Counted from the first letter of the stretch, positions 1 to 6,619 are shown. The stretch: 16,707 nucleotides of DNA from Baffinella frigidus (GCA_026770585.1 MU646768.1:208003-224709); one strand, 5' to 3'. Notes: generated from the sequence alone by a model not told the origin. A program made the numbers and translations.

Positions 1-81
1 CCCCCTCACGTCGAACCCACTATGCCGGAAAGGCCCCTCAGAAGCAGAAGGACCCGGGTCCTTTAGGTCCTTTAGGTTTTC

Positions 82-321
82 GGTCCTTTAGGTTTTAAAT
101 GCTCCCAACATATGCCAACGACACGCCGTTCCGTAGAAGGGATCTGCAGAAAAGCATTTTTGCAAAAGGGGTTGTGTGGGGGGGTGAGGTGAAATCAGTT
201 AGACACCAAAGATGAAAGGAGAGAAATGTTGTTGAGTAGGGGTTTCCCCCAATGTACGGACGTCATAAAGGTGAAAGGCAATTCAAGCGTCAGATACAAC
301 AACATTCCGTTAAAATATAGG
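82..321. repeat. Dispersed direct repeat, full copy 1
   Basis: About 240 bp that recurs downstream. The first half (82-163: GGTCCTTTAGG, then CCCAACATATGCCAACG, CCGTAGAA, CTGCAGA, GCATTTTTGC) recurs at 726-815 and 828-915. The second half (about 174-319: TTAGACACCAAA, TTTCCCCCAATGTA, GGACGTCA, ACAACATTCCGT) recurs at 1114-1263. The copies differ by scattered substitutions and small indels. No convincing terminal inverted repeat or coding content is seen, so the type is unknown. Confidence 0.75.
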
Positions 322-390
322 GGTCAGGGGCAAGTCACACGCGTCAGAGCCAATCCACACGCGTGAGAGCTAACCCACTCGTACGCCTAA

Positions 391-505
391 GGATGTAAGG
401 TTATGAGGCTTTTGAATGATGTAAGGTTATGAGGCCTTTGGTTATGAGGCTAAGGATGTAAGGTTATGAGGTTTGTGTGAGGTTATGAGGCTTTTGGTGT
501 GGGTT
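391..505. repeat. Imperfect tandem array of a roughly 20-bp unit
   Basis: Five degenerate copies of GATGTAAGGTTATGAGGC with variable spacers. The last copy is the left arm of the inverted repeat at 476-629. A shorter direct duplication (ACACGCGT then AGAGC) lies just upstream at 336-369. Confidence 0.7.
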
Positions 506-629
506 GACCTTGCGGGCAGCAGCGAGCGTACCGCACAGGTTCTGAGCCGCGACGCGCGCCACCTCCAGCCGTGCCTGAGCCAGAAGAAGGCGTCTCGGCA
601 ACCCACACCAAAAGCCTCATAACCTTACA
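476..629. repeat. Inverted repeat with a coding-like GC-rich spacer
   Basis: Arms 476-506 and 599-629 are 31 bp with one mismatch (core GGTTATGAGGCTTTTGG). The 92-bp spacer is much more GC-rich than its surroundings. On the - strand it is open and alanine-rich (includes LLLAQARLEVARVAAQNLCG). This could be a captured exon fragment; no family was recognised. Confidence 0.6.
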
Positions 630-725
630 CAAGCCTTCTGAAGAGAAGACGTCGTTTCGGGCCCGTAAGGGTGTTTCATAGAGCTGGCCCCTACCTTTGG
701 GGAAAAGCGAGGTTTACGACCTTTA

Positions 726-815
726 GGTCCTTTAGTTTTTAATCTCGCCCAACATATGCCAACGGCACGCCCTTCCGTAGAAAAGACTGCAGAGAAAGCA
801 TTTTTGCTTTCGGAC
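726..815. repeat. Dispersed direct repeat, partial copy 2 (first half only)
   Basis: About 90 bp matching 82-163, running from GGTCC through CCCAACATATGCCAACGGC to GCATTTTTGCTTTCGGA. It is followed directly by copy 3 at 828, so the two form a short tandem pair. Confidence 0.75.
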
Positions 816-827
816 CTACTTTTTTTA

Positions 828-1263
828 GGTCCTTTAGGTTTTAATTTCGCCCAACATATGCCAACGACACGCCCTTCCGTAGAAAGGACTGCAGAGAAAG
901 CATTTTTGCTTTCGGATTGCGTTTAGCTCTCCAGTGCAGAGGCTCGTGAGGAGGGGATACAGGGTGGTTCTCTTGGGGTGCTTTGAGTTAGACCAAGAAG
1001 ATACATTCTCGCCGCACACACCGAACCCAAGTCAGCCTTAATGAGGCTCATGGTATCCCATGATTGAGGTTCAAGAGCTTCAATTACGAATACCCCACAA
1101 GGTGGGAGGGATTGTCTGGGGTTGTGAGGTGTAAACGGTTTAGACACCAAACATGAACATGGGAAAAATGTGGTTGTGTGAGAGTTTCCCCCAATGTATG
1201 GACGTCAGAATTGTGATGAGCAATTCAAGGGTCAAAAGCAACAACATTCCGTCAAGATATTGG
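828..1263. repeat. Dispersed direct repeat, copy 3, split by unrelated sequence
   Basis: 828-915 matches the first half of the repeat and 1114-1263 matches the second half. The roughly 195 bp between them (916-1113) is absent from copy 1, so it was inserted here or lost there. It shows no inverted ends or recognised reading frame. Confidence 0.65.
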
Positions 1264-1368
1264 TAGAGCAAAAACAAAAAAGCCAGAGGGTGCCCAAACC
1301 CTTTGAGCCATTCCTATAGGAATCTGAAAACCCCAAAAACACGTGTACTCTAACTTTTGAACCCCTGC

Positions 1369-1599
1369 GCCGGTTTCACTTTTCTCGACGGTTCTGGATT
1401 CCTCATCACGCCCTCTCCAAACCCACTCGAAGAAATATCTCGAGCGGAGTACAGGAACATGCCGAAAACTCGCCTTGTTCGTGGAAAGTTGACTAAAACG
1501 GTAGGCCTGTTTCCGGGCCTTTGGCGCCCTATATTCTATGCGCGGGTTTGAAGAGGGCATCATGGGGATTCCAGAACCGTTGAGAAAAGTGAAAGCGGC
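1369..1599. repeat. Inverted repeat with 56-bp arms
   Basis: The left arm (about 1370-1426) and right arm (about 1544-1599) share TTTCACTTTTCTC, ACGGTTCTGGA and GCCCTCT, with roughly eight mismatches. The spacer of about 117 bp has no recognised content. The open frames here are shadows of the repeat. Confidence 0.65.
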
Positions 1600-1697
1600 C
1601 CTCTGGGTCACAAGTTACAGCCCAGAGCGTCCCACGGTGGACCTGACGGGCCCGCCTCGGGACCCCAGAACGACGGTAGAGCCCTTGTAACTCGTTC

Positions 1698-1794
1698 CCT
1701 GAAATGTGGCACCCAGGGGTTCCAATGGCAAAGTTTCTCAGAATTTCGAGGGCCACGCCTTTCCAATAGGAACCCTTGGGTGCCACATTTCAGG
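1698..1794. repeat. Short fold-back element with TIR CCTGAAATGTGGCACCCA
   Basis: A 97-bp element. The termini CCTGAAATGTGGCACCCA and TGGGTGCCACATTTCAGG pair, and pairing continues with one or two mismatches to about 36 bp per arm. No clear target duplication. It is a non-autonomous, MITE-like hairpin. Confidence 0.75.
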
Positions 1795-2315
1795 TAAACA
1801 TGTTCCTACACAAAATGGGTCGATTGGGCCCCCTCAAAAGCCAAACAAACACACACTTTTAAAATCTTCCCTCAACAGCTTCATAACCTGGTGTTTCCTC
1901 GCGAACAAATCGGACGGGAAAAGTTGCCGGGGGTTGACTTTTGAGACCTCTGCTTCGCACCAAAGGAAGGGAGTGTCCGTCCTTGTCCTGGTTTGTGGTT
2001 CAGGCGCTCGGGCGGTAAAGGAACGGCGGCTGGCGCTGTTGCACCCGACTCGACCGCTCTCGCTGGATTAGCGTGGGTCGGAGCGCAGCTGGAGGACGGC
2101 AAGAGGCAAGCATCGAGGATATGAGGATGGGCCAGGGTGGGCAGGAGGGGGAAGAGGAGAGGGCAGGGCTGGAGGAGGTGCGAAGCAACCCCGAGACAAG
2201 TCCCTTGCTCTCCTCTTGATGAAACGCTAGCACCGGGTTTCTGACGCTGCCCCACACCCTTGCCCGCCCTGATCCTCAGCAGCCTCCACCCCCTGCATTC
2301 CTTGGGACAGAGTAG
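1795..2315. other. Unassigned stretch; purine-rich with a possible acceptor
   Basis: 1795-1980 shows no structure. TCTCGCTGGATTAG ending at 2071 resembles a 3' splice site. Beyond it a frame rich in Glu and Gly is open to about 2219 on the + strand. It could be low-complexity exon of the gene whose clearer exon candidates follow. A long open frame also exists on the - strand, and the strand is not settled. Confidence 0.3.
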
Positions 2316-2470
2316 CACGAGGACGAAGCGTGGCTCCTGCTGACACTCCACCGCGATCAGGATACCAACTCGGGAGGGGATGAGGAGCCCATGCCCGAGG
2401 CGAACAGCGGCGCTGAATCCCCAACCGGTGCTGAGGAACCATCAGAGGAACGGACGGATTATACCGAGGT
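2316..2470 (+). CDS. Candidate exon encoding an acidic disordered N-terminal segment
   Basis: In phase 0 this reads HEDEAWLLLTLH, then a run rich in Asp, Glu, Ser, Gly and Pro ending ERTDYTE. It begins after a TAG that can act as acceptor behind a pyrimidine tract, and ends at GAG|GTGAGC, a good donor. The intron 2471-2577 ends in a C-rich tract and AAAACAG. Acidic N-termini before a MATH domain are usual in USP7-type enzymes, so this may be the 5' end of the + strand deubiquitinase gene. That link rests on position only. Confidence 0.4.
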
Positions 2471-2577
2471 GAGCTCCTTCCTACCAAGGAACGCCCGCGC
2501 ACCTCCTGGCCTAGCGCAAGGGGGCAGGCGACGGCATCCCTTGCGACCCCGCTCACCCCCCCTCCCCCCCAAAACAG

Positions 2578-2709
2578 GATCTGGGCGCGGTAGTGGCAAC
2601 CGGGCACCCCGACATCTTCCAAGTGACGTACCGCATCAGGCACGCTCTGCCCATATTCATGCAAAAAGCTAACGCCAGCGAGGTATTCAGAGCCTACGGA
2701 GTGCCTACG
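2578..2709 (+). CDS. Candidate exon of 44 codons, function not recognised
   Basis: It follows AAAACAG and reads DLGAVVATGHPDIFQVTYRI then RHALPIFMQKANASEVFRAY, ending GVPT before the donor ACG|GTAGGA. It is in phase 0 with the preceding exon, so the join reads DYTE-DLGAV. The 3' end overlaps the left arm of a fold-back (2669-2809), so the donor lies inside the element. The composition is convincingly coding, but I recognise no domain. Confidence 0.45.
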
Positions 2710-2809
2710 GTAGGAGCCCCCCTCCTACGACTTTTAAAGACCTTTTTGTTTTAAACGTCGTAGGATGAGGGGGGGTTCCTACCGTAGGCTAAGGGGTCCG
2801 CTGGCGTTA
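2669..2809. repeat. Fold-back element overlapping an exon end
   Basis: AACGCCAGCG (2671-2680) pairs with CGCTGGCGTT (2800-2809). GCCTACGGTAGGAG (from 2703) pairs with the strand ending TTCCTACCGTAGGC (2789). The CCTACGGTAGG motif is shared with the interior of family H and K elements. The left arm contains the last 30 or so bases of the candidate exon 2578-2709, so host coding sequence has become part of the inverted repeat or the element lies across the splice site. Confidence 0.7.
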
Positions 2810-2956
2810 TCTTGTGGCATTACATATCCCACGCGCCTGGCGCTGCACAGTCGCGGCACGCGACCGCCATGCGACCGCCATGCGTGCGTGCACTAGCATC
2901 TTGCTGCCATGCGTGCGTGTCCTGTCATCTTTCGTTCGTGGCGCCCCCCTTTGCAG

Positions 2957-2989
2957 GACCGAACCCGCGAGAGGCTGTCCGCTGCCACC
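2957..2989 (+). CDS. Candidate short exon DRTRERLSAAT, cut by element K1
   Basis: A strong acceptor (pyrimidine-rich CCCCCCTTTGCAG, ending 2956) precedes GACCGAACC. In phase 0 it continues the previous exon as GVPT-DRTRERLSAAT. After about 28 bases the sequence passes into K1, so no donor is visible. Assignment to the same gene is an inference from phase and position. Confidence 0.35.
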
Positions 2990-3190
2990 AGCAGCCCGTA
3001 GCAGCTTATACCCGGGTCGGGTACTGTAGTAATTTTCAGCTAAATCGAAGAAATCTCTTCGGTATCTCCCGTCAGCAATTCGAGGTCCCTAGGGTTTCCT
3101 ACCGTAGGGACCTACGCATAAATCAAAAGAAGAATTCCATTCCCGGATTCTTGCAAGGATCCGGTAAAAGCTGCTACGGGTTGCTGGTGG
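2985..3190. mobile_element. Fold-back MITE, family K, copy 1 (206 bp)
   Basis: Terminal inverted repeats CCACCAGCAGCCCGTAGCAG and its near complement ending CTGCTACGGGTTGCTGGTGG, about 26 bp each. The interior holds two smaller hairpins (GAAGAAATCTCTTC; AGGTCCCTAGGG with CCGTAGGGACCT). The copy at 11528-11733 has the same length and is about 93% identical. This copy has no obvious flanking duplication. No transposase, so it must be moved in trans. Confidence 0.85.
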
Positions 3191-3263
3191 AGGGACCGCG
3201 TTTCTCACCATTTGCAAGTATGCGTACATACGTATATAAGAATACGATATACGAATACGCAGT

Positions 3264-3288
3264 ATCCCTTAAGTGGCGAGTAGGCTGA
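3264..3288. mobile_element. Family T terminus, solo
   Basis: TATCCCTTAAGTGGCGAGTA followed by GGCT matches the left end of element T1 at 11263. No matching right end is nearby, so this is a remnant. Confidence 0.55.
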
Positions 3289-3442
3289 CTGGGCTTTTGG
3301 GGTTTATTGCGCGCGTGCAGGAACTTTTCGCGCACAAAACACAAGGCGCAATAGTCGCCCCCCTCCGGGCTGCTACGGGTTGCTGGTGCTGACTGGGCTT
3401 TTGGGGTTGCTGGCGCTGACTGGGCTTTTGGAGTTGCTGCAG
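3287..3442. repeat. Direct repeats duplicating intron plus exon start
   Basis: CTGACTGGGCTTTTGG occurs three times (about 3287, 3390, 3417). CAGGAACTTTTCGCGCACAA plus the next dozen or so bases occurs twice (3318 and 3440). The unit includes the end of an intron and the first ten codons of the first MATH exon, so it is a local duplication across the acceptor site. Confidence 0.8.
3321..3351 (+). pseudogene. Truncated duplicate of the first MATH exon
   Basis: It follows GTGCAG and reads NFSRTKHKAQ, then TAG. It is identical to the first ten codons of the exon at 3443 but diverges at the point where that exon continues INSQPF. A dead duplicate or decoy acceptor. Confidence 0.6.
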
Positions 3443-3534
3443 GAACTTTTCGCGCACAAAACACAAGGCGCAAATCAACAGCCAGCCCTTTGAGGTCGGA
3501 GGGGTCAAGTGGTCTATACTGCTGTTCCCGCAAG
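3443..3534 (+). CDS. MATH domain exon, N-terminal part (USP7/UBP12-like gene)
   Basis: This 92-nt exon follows GTTGCTGCAG and ends CAAG|GTTCGC. It has one base, 30 codons, then one base. It reads NFSRTKHKAQINS followed by QPFEVGGVKWSILLFPQ. The pattern NFSR...FeVGGyKWrIllFPkG is the start of MATH domains, closest to plant UBP12/13 and animal USP7 as I know them. MATH binds substrates and regulators of these cysteine proteases. The next matching exon is 6.8 kb away and does not join in phase, so a linking exon encoding the next strands is missing or unrecognised. An inverted copy with the same exon phases lies at 8099-8181. Confidence 0.7.
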
Positions 3535-3571
3535 GTTCGCACTAACCCCCCCCCCCCGCCGCGCGCCCGTA

Positions 3572-3714
3572 TTTATCCGGGGAAACCTATTTTTCTTTCA
3601 TTTGATGGCAACGAAAATTGCTACACAATTGGTTCTTGTTGGTAATGTTGAAGCATTTGCGCAGTGATTTTCGTTGCCATCAAACGAAAGAAAAATAGGT
3701 TTCCCCCGGATAAG
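3572..3714. mobile_element. Fold-back element family A, copy A1
   Basis: Arms run TTATCCGGGGAAACC, then TTTTTCTTTCATTTGATGGC and AACGAAAATT, and pair almost fully with the strand ending CCCCCGGATAAG, about 55 bp each. The tip (TTGTTGGTAATGTTGAAGCA) is shared with A2. It lies 37 bp beyond the MATH exon, after a C-run. Read on +, it offers GTATTTATCC at the left and GGATAAG at the right, so it could act as intron or intron end. Confidence 0.85.
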
Positions 3715-3850
3715 AGTGCCCCCCGAACCGTGAAACTGCCAACCCCCTATGACCACCATAGGACCCTAGGCATAGGCCTACGGTAGGGTCCTAGGGGGGG
3801 GGTGTTCTTATGAGCGAGGTCAAAAATAGGTTTCCCCCGGATAAATAAGT
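3715..3850. repeat. Small hairpin and solo half of family A
   Basis: AGGACCCTAGGCATA (3761-) pairs with CTACGGTAGGGTCCT (3780-3794). A G-run then GTTCTTATGAGCGAGGT is repeated at about 5288-5314. AAAAATAGGTTTCCCCCGGA plus TAA (3823-3845) is a right arm of family A without its partner. No gene is seen. Confidence 0.6.
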
Positions 3851-3874
3851 ATGCCGACTCCGCCTGTACACACA

Positions 3875-4165
3875 CCACGCCAGATTTCATCCGGACGAGT
3901 ATTCATAATGAATACGATTTCGGGGATCTCCGATTCGATTTTTGTGTATCTTGAGGCTCTAAATGAAGTCTAGATAGACGACTGTCTTATTTATACCCCT
4001 TAAGATACACCAAAATCGTATTCATTATGAATACTCGGCGGGATTAGATTCCAGGAAGGTGTCGCCGAAAGTCAATTTTTCCTGAAGGCAGTTGTTTTCA
4101 AAAGTCAAATACCGTACCAGGGTACGGCAATAAGACAGTCACCACCCTCCTCCAATCTGGCGTGG
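3875..4165. mobile_element. Fold-back element family X, copy X1, split by D
   Basis: Termini CCACGCCAGATT and AATCTGGCGTGG, flanked by CA on both sides (3873-3874, 4166-4167), a possible 2-bp target duplication. The half from 4051 to 4165 matches X2 (15984-16101) in reverse orientation. Its palindromic core (4111-4127: ACCGTACC, AG, GGTACGG) is unrelated to the core of X2. Element D is nested near the left end. Confidence 0.75.
3887..4045. mobile_element. Fold-back element D nested in X1, TSD AGATT
   Basis: Arms contain CGAGTATTCATAATGAATAC plus GATTT and TGTATCTT. The left arm has about 20 extra bases (GGGGATCTCCGATTCGAT region) absent from the right. It is flanked by AGATT at 3882-3886 and 4046-4050; removing D with one AGATT restores a continuous X1. 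The terminus TCATCCGG resembles that of L2. A partial relative lies at 13105-13125. Confidence 0.75.
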
Positions 4166-4207
4166 CAGCGGGCTACGAGGGGATCTCAGGAATAACCCAC
4201 AGGGGGT

Positions 4208-4321
4208 TATCTTCGTATACTGTTGTATACTCGGTGATATATGACTCTGGGTAGGTGACTCACTAGAGCATCTTTCTGCACTCGCGTGTCGCCTCCCAGA
4301 GGCGCACCAACCCTGAGTCTA
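4208..4321. repeat. Family F repeat, + orientation
   Basis: From TCTTCGTATACTGTTGTATA through GACTCTGGGTAGGTGACTC, AGAGCATCTTTCTGC, CTCGCGTGTCGCCTC and CCCTGAGTCTAT. The sequence is repeated in reverse at about 8640-8757, with an extra segment here around 4298-4310. GTATAC-TGTT-GTATAC is a short hairpin. No coding content. Confidence 0.75.
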
Positions 4322-4336
4322 TCAACCGCCTTTGAT

Positions 4337-4422
4337 GCTATCTTAAGGGTGGTTTCTCTCTTATTTTGCTATGTTAGCTTCGAAATAGCTTTAAAATAGA
4401 AGAAACCCCACCCCAAGATAGC
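4337..4422. mobile_element. Fold-back MITE family G, copy G1 (86 bp)
   Basis: GCTATCTTAAGGGTGGTTTC pairs with the strand ending GAAACCCCACCCCAAGATAGC. Inner stem CTATTTTAAAGCTAT. The related copy G2 is at 7283-7359. A solo end (GATAGCAAAAACACG) appears at 5179-5193. Confidence 0.75.
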
Positions 4423-4436
4423 AAAAACACGGTTTA

Positions 4437-4550
4437 AATTGAGTGGCGACCCTGCGGCGGGCAAGCCGCAGGGACACAGGGTCGTTCCTACGGATATCCT
4501 AACCGATTCTTGGTGGCTCAGCCACCAAGAATCCTTTCGTAGCTGTGTGG
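4437..4550. mobile_element. Diverged, truncated family H element H0 with a swapped palindrome
   Basis: Read on - it starts CCACACAGC-TACGAAAGG like H1. Then, where H1 has a GGCCCA hairpin, it carries GATTCTTGGTGGCT-C-AGCCACCAAGAATC (4505-4533), a perfect 14-bp stem. Next come the family's CCGTAGGAA stretch and a second hairpin CCTGCGGC/GCCGCAGG corresponding to CTACGG/CCGTAG in H1. The far end is lost. Confidence 0.6.
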
Positions 4551-4573
4551 TCCGCCGGAGGCCTCGCAGTTAC

Positions 4574-4735
4574 CCACACAGCGGGCTACGAAGGGATTTT
4601 CGGCCCAGATTGGGCCACCTTTCCGTTACCTTATCCGCAGAAACCCCCCTATGCCACTACGGGTTGCCTACCGTAGGGTCCTAGGTCTTATCGCTTAGGG
4701 GTTATTCGAAATCCCCTCGAAGTCCCGCTGTGTGG
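4574..4735. mobile_element. Fold-back element family H, copy H1 (162 bp)
   Basis: Terminal repeats CCACACAGCGGGCTACGAAG plus GGATTTT, and AAATCCCCTCGAAGTCCCGC plus TGTGTGG. The interior carries two hairpins: GGCCCA-GAT-TGGGCC (4602-4616) and CTACGG/CCGTAG followed by the CCTAGG motif. Other copies are H2, H3 and H4. No protein is encoded. Confidence 0.85.
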
Positions 4736-4905
4736 AATGGCTTGAACACCGTGAAACTGGTGTAAAACGTTGACACGTGGATGCGACCAGATGCGACTCT
4801 GATGGCGGTTCCCTTTCGGACACGAGCGGGAGCTGTGCACACTGTTTACAATCCTTACAAGTGCGCCCTGTTACCCTTCCAAGCCGCCTTGATGTAGTTT
4901 TGCTA

Positions 4906-5103
4906 GGGTTTAGCCCTGGATGCCTTTCTCACCCGCAAGGGTTTAGCCCTGGATGCCTTTCTCACCCCTCATTTAGACAGTTTCGTGGTACACATGTTAA
5001 AAAGGACCAATCTAAAAGCCTTTTAACTCCGCGAATTGTAAACTTTGTACCACGAAACACCTAAAAGGGGGGTGCGAAAGGTATCCAGGGCTAAATAAAC
5101 CCC
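4906..5103. mobile_element. Fold-back element P with duplicated left end
   Basis: The left arm GGGTTTAGCCCTGGATGCCT plus TTCTCACCC is present twice in tandem (4906-4934, 4939-4967). The right arm ends GGTATCCAGGGCTAAATAAA plus CCC. The tip stem is GTTTCGTGGTACA (4980-) with TGTACCACGAAAC (to 5059). The tip shares TCTAAA and CCTTTTAAC motifs and GTACCACGA with the tandem repeat at 10136-10326. Confidence 0.7.
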
Positions 5104-5218
5104 GAGCGGACATGCAAGAAAACGAACCCCGAAAAACGCCCGGCTGATCCTGCGTTGGGCGCTGAAACCCACCCTACGATAGCAAAAACACGTTTTTGTC
5201 AATTGGATGCGCTTTCCC

Positions 5219-5262
5219 ATAAACCATAAACGGCTATCCCTAAGCCGTTTATGGATAGCCGT
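5219..5262. repeat. Overlapping palindromes
   Basis: CCATAAACGGCTATCC pairs with GGATAGCCGTTTAT, and CATAAACGGC also pairs with GCCGTTTATG. Two alternative hairpins can therefore form from the same 44 bp. No associated gene. Confidence 0.6.
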
Positions 5263-5333
5263 TTATCCCTAAGGCCCTACGGTGTGGGGGGGGGGCTGTT
5301 TCTTATGAGCGAGGTACGCCTGTCCACTCGAGA

Positions 5334-5514
5334 ATGCTAGAGGATCTTTTTTATGTGTGGGGTTGTAAATATTTGCACCAGGATAAGGTGTTCCGAGCTC
5401 GCGCTTGGCCAATAAATGGCTAGTTACGTGACCAATCAACGAAAGTTGCTATACAAATGCCCGCTTTTAAAAGCGCATCGGGTTTAGATGGGCCCCTCTA
5501 GCTTTCTCGTGTGG
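5334..5514. mobile_element. Fold-back element family C, copy C1 (181 bp)
   Basis: Termini CCACTCGAGAATGCTAGAGG and CCTCTAGCTTTCTCGTGTGG. The interior includes GTTGTAAATATTTGCACCAG and, on -, TGTATAGCAACTTTCGTTGA plus TTGGTCACGTAAC. Other copies are C2 and C3. The centre (TAGCC...GGCCA) differs from those of C2 and C3. The right end abuts the - strand exon family at 5515. Confidence 0.8.
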
Positions 5515-5539
5515 GAGATCTAATCTCTGATCCAGGTTC

Positions 5540-5697
5540 ATAGTACCCGAATCTGGTTTTAGATTCGTAAAGTGGCTCGTTCTGGTACAAGTAATAAAAC
5601 TAACGGGGCTACAAGTCACTTATAGCCCCGTTAGTTTTATTATTTGTACCAGAACGAGCCACTTTACGAATCTAAAATCAGATCCAGGTACTAAGAA
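5540..5697. mobile_element. Fold-back element L1, near-perfect 63-bp arms, TSD GGTTC
   Basis: Arms 5549-5611 and about 5623-5685 match at about 60 of 63 positions (TTTTAGATTCGTAAAGTGGC and TCGTTCTGGTACAA). The loop is about 11 nt. GGTTC flanks it (5535-5539, 5698-5702). Near-identity of the arms suggests recent formation or gene conversion between arms. Confidence 0.85.
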
Positions 5698-5760
5698 GGT
5701 TCGAAAGCAGGGGTGCGAAAAACCGTTTTTTTGAGTCACATGGAACAACTCGGGGTTCAT

Positions 5761-5941
5761 CCACACGAGGCTATCCATGCGAACAGATGCACAAGTTAAT
5801 TATTGGATTATTGCCCAGGAAACACGCCAAAAGTCAGCATTTGATCACGTTTCCGTACGGACATCCTTACGGAAACATGATCATTTCCCCACAAATTTTG
5901 AAATGTCCTTTTATTCTGTTCGCATGGATAGCCTCGTGTGG
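5761..5941. mobile_element. Fold-back element M, perfect 26-bp TIRs, TSD AT
   Basis: Both ends read CCACACGAGGCTATCCATGC plus GAACAG inward with no mismatch. AT flanks it (5759-5760, 5942-5943). The inner hairpin TGATCACGTTTCCGTA...TTACGGAAACATGATCA is at about 5840-5884. The terminus resembles families B (CCACTCGAGGCTA) and C (CCACACGAG). It is inserted in the J1 exon-like segment. Confidence 0.85.
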
Positions 5942-6007
5942 ATAAGTGGACAATTCTCCCCACAGAAATATCGAAATTTCGGAAAGTTGGTACAAATTCC
6001 GAGTAAA

Positions 6008-6300
6008 CTTGTGGGAGATCTAACCTCTGATCTCATCCGGTCAGGTATTTGATTTCAATGGTTCGGAGTCCCCCCGAATGCACGAAATTTACTACATGTT
6101 TGTCACGTCCAGCCCTTATTATTACTAGCATGATCAAACGTGTAGTAAATTTCGTGCTTTCGGGGGACTCCGAACCATTTAAATCACATACCTGACCGGA
6201 TGCGATCCAGGTTCGAAAGCAGGGGTGCCGAAGACCTCGAACCACATGGAACAGCTCGGGATCTTCCTCGACTCAGCGCCGCACAAAGAAAAGGTCCTCC
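6008..6300 (-). pseudogene. Exon-like segment (copy J2/I1), interrupted by L2
   Basis: Read from 6300 down: EEDLFFVRR, a TGA, then VEEDPELFHVVRGLRHPCFR and TWI. After removal of L2 with one GATC it continues RG and TAG. The in-frame TGA marks this copy as broken unless the frame starts after it. Shorter copies of the EDLFF...EDP portion lie at 6581-6613, 6762-6831 and 6985-7020 plus 7233-7247. Confidence 0.45.
6033..6203. mobile_element. Fold-back element L2, about 68-bp arms, TSD GATC
   Basis: CATCCGGTCAGGTAT then GATTT and AATGGTTCGGAGTCCCCC pair with the strand ending GGGGGACTCCGAACCATT, AAATC and ATACCTGACCGGATG. GATC flanks it (6029-6032, 6204-6207). The tip carries TACTACATG...TACTAGCATGATC...GTGTAGTA, similar to family A tips. 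On -, GTCAG|GTATGT near its 5' end is a good splice donor. Confidence 0.8.
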
Positions 6301-6452
6301 TCCACAATAATTGACTTTGACCCTGCCGGTAACCGCAAGATCAGTCCGCGGTTGGCCGGATAAGACAGCTACCCCTCCCCCGTAGTACTAAACCGTCCAC
6401 TTTGGTAAAAGTTTCATTGTGTTCGTGGCCATCAGATACGAAAACCGCTCTA
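6301..6452. repeat. Mostly unassigned; one hairpin
   Basis: CCGGTAACCGC pairs with GCGGTTGGCCGG (about 6328-6360), and GGATAAGACAG follows, resembling family A ends. The remainder to 6452 shows no gene or repeat. Confidence 0.4.
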
Positions 6453-6570
6453 CCACACAGCGGACTGCGAAGGGATTTCCGGCCCGTTTTGGGCCGAGTT
6501 TCCGTTACGTTATCCGTAGGAACCCCCCTATGCCCATACGGGTTGCCTACCGTAGGATCCTAGGTCTTAT
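6453..6570. mobile_element. Family H element H2, right end lost
   Basis: CCACACAGCGGACTGCGAAG plus GGATTTC, then the hairpin GGCCCGTTTTGGGCC, then TTTCCGTTACGTTATCCGTA and TACGGGTTGCCTACCGTAGG. It breaks off at CTTATCGCA and joins the - strand exon copy at 6575-6613. Confidence 0.75.
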
Positions 6571-6580
6571 CGCAGCGTGG

Positions 6581-6613
6581 GATCTTCCTGGATTCGGCCA
6601 AAGAAGGGGTCCT
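6581..6613 (-). pseudogene. Fragment I2 of the EDLFF exon family
   Basis: On - it reads EDPFFGRIQEDPT, an in-frame shortened version of EDLFFVRR-VEEDPE. It is followed on the genomic right by element B1. Confidence 0.4.
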
Positions 6614-6619
6614 CCTCTT

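Larger units (their letters stand above)
5516..6010 (-). pseudogene. Exon-like segment (copy J1), interrupted by L1 and M
   Basis: Read from 6010 down. Removing M with one AT and L1 with one GGTTC gives an uninterrupted frame. It contains TNFPKFRYFCGENCPLMNPE, then LFHVTQKNGFSHPCFRT, then WIRD and a stop (TAG, about 5519-5521). The tandem neighbour J2 shares PELFHV and HPCFRTWIR before the same stop. I do not recognise the protein. Without removal of the two elements the frame is destroyed, so it is either a pseudogene or is spliced at non-canonical borders. Confidence 0.45.

Noticed and set aside
391-505. CRISPR-like array
   Set aside because: Repeats and spacers are irregular and spacers resemble repeats. 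The context is eukaryotic.
1881-2664. Long open frames on the - strand
   Set aside because: The + strand in the same place has better exon structure with donor, acceptor and consistent phase. The - frames are proline- and arginine-rich shadows of GC-rich DNA. I kept some doubt for 2072-2315.
4505-4533. Hairpin as a bacterial-type terminator
   Set aside because: No T-run, and the whole window is eukaryotic. It is the swapped palindrome of an H element.
5698-5712. GGTTCGAAAGC resembling a tRNA B-box (also about 6211)
   Set aside because: No A-box, no cloverleaf. The sequence is part of the - strand exon-like segment encoding CFRT.
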